DNA from: Bacteroidota bacterium
GTDB lineage: Bacteria; Bacteroidota; Bacteroidia; Flavobacteriales; Weeksellaceae
Assembly (NCBI GenBank): GCA_023433225.1
Contig: JAEZDQ010000005.1
Location: 1-14,188, forward strand
DNA: 14,188 nt
Direction: 5' to 3'
Part shown: positions 13,963-14,188 of the stretch, one piece after another
How positions within the stretch are numbered: position 1 is the first letter of the stretch
How the letters are laid out: every line of letters starts with the position of its first letter
Position numbers and translations under genes: made by a program
Notes under the pieces: model-generated
What the model saw: the letters and a program-made list of their open reading frames with translations, nothing else
The model's database searches: none
Told to the model about the DNA's origin: nothing

Positions 13963-14188
13963 ATGAAACAATTTTATTTTTTACTGAGCATGGTGCTCTT
14001 GTTACCAATGGGCTTATTTGCCCAAAGCTATTCGGTAGAGGAGCAAAATGAGATTCAGGCCCATCAGTTGAATATAATGATGGAAGGATTGAACTATTCA
14101 TCTCCCAATTTCGGAGTAATTGATTATGGAACGGAGGACACAAATGAAAATTTTATTCCTACCGCAGGTGCTACTCAAACATTTACCC
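13963..14188 (+). CDS. N-terminus of an exported protein, truncated by window end
   Basis: The frame is open from the ATG at 13963 to the last base, giving 75 residues without a stop. The start is a standard signal peptide: MKQFYF, a hydrophobic core, then MGLFAQ|SYS with cleavage near residue 20 or 21, the FAQ ending being common in Bacteroidota. The mature part visible here is polar and acidic (SVEEQNEIQAHQ, then NYSSPNFGVIDYG) and matches no family I recognise. The preceding terminator and 163-bp gap suggest a separate transcript; an imperfect -7 element (TATACTTTG, one base too long for TAnnTTTG) lies around 13892-13900. Given its neighbour, it may be another T9SS substrate, but the C-terminus that would show this is outside the window. 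Confidence 0.75.
   Translation, partial: MKQFYFLLSMVLLLPMGLFAQSYSVEEQNEIQAHQLNIMMEGLNYSSPNFGVIDYGTEDTNENFIPTAGATQTFT

Noticed and set aside
1..14188. Mobile elements, prophage, toxin-antitoxin, defence systems or tRNA genes
   Set aside because: No transposase, integrase, nuclease-defence or toxin motif, and no cloverleaf-like sequence was found on either strand.

Overview
The window looks like chromosomal DNA from a member of the Bacteroidota, most likely class Flavobacteriia. The evidence is a C-terminal type IX secretion (T9SS) sorting domain, a lipoprotein with a Cys-Ser-Asp-Asp-Asp start, several exact TAnnTTTG promoter elements typical of Bacteroidota, moderate-to-low GC, and household proteins with Bacteroidota-type sequence details. 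Genus cannot be told from the window. No rRNA, tRNA, insertion sequence, phage gene or CRISPR array was seen.

Left part (1-2940), all on the minus strand: the N-terminal part of a transketolase (cut by the window edge), a bifunctional NAD(P)HX epimerase/dehydratase (nnr), a small lipocalin-like lipoprotein ending in a clear intrinsic terminator, and a 78-residue conserved-looking protein of unknown function. The small gene is divergent from uvrA, and both have promoter elements very close to their start codons.

Middle (3090-7749): uvrA (DNA nucleotide excision repair, plus strand) and a comM/yifB-type AAA+ ATPase (minus strand) converge. The 328-bp space between their stop codons holds no convincing gene but contains five tandem 22-bp units, each with a short palindrome, framed by weaker direct and inverted repeats. 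This is the least explained structure in the window.

Right part (7814-14188), plus strand: cytidine deaminase (cdd), then pdhA and pdhC, the E1-alpha and E2 subunits of pyruvate dehydrogenase, 11 bp apart and preceded by a good Bacteroidota promoter. E1-beta and E3 are not here. Next comes a 900-residue secreted multidomain protein with a T9SS type A sorting domain, closed by a strong terminator, and then the start of another exported protein cut by the window end.

Most of the window is ordinary core-genome content: central carbon metabolism, metabolite repair, DNA repair, recombination and pyrimidine salvage. No new multi-gene system is evident. The points deserving a second look are the 22-bp palindromic array, the nearly leaderless uvrA transcript, a possible promoter overlapping the terminator before nnr, loss of cysteine clusters in UvrA and ComM, and the duplicated module in the large secreted protein.
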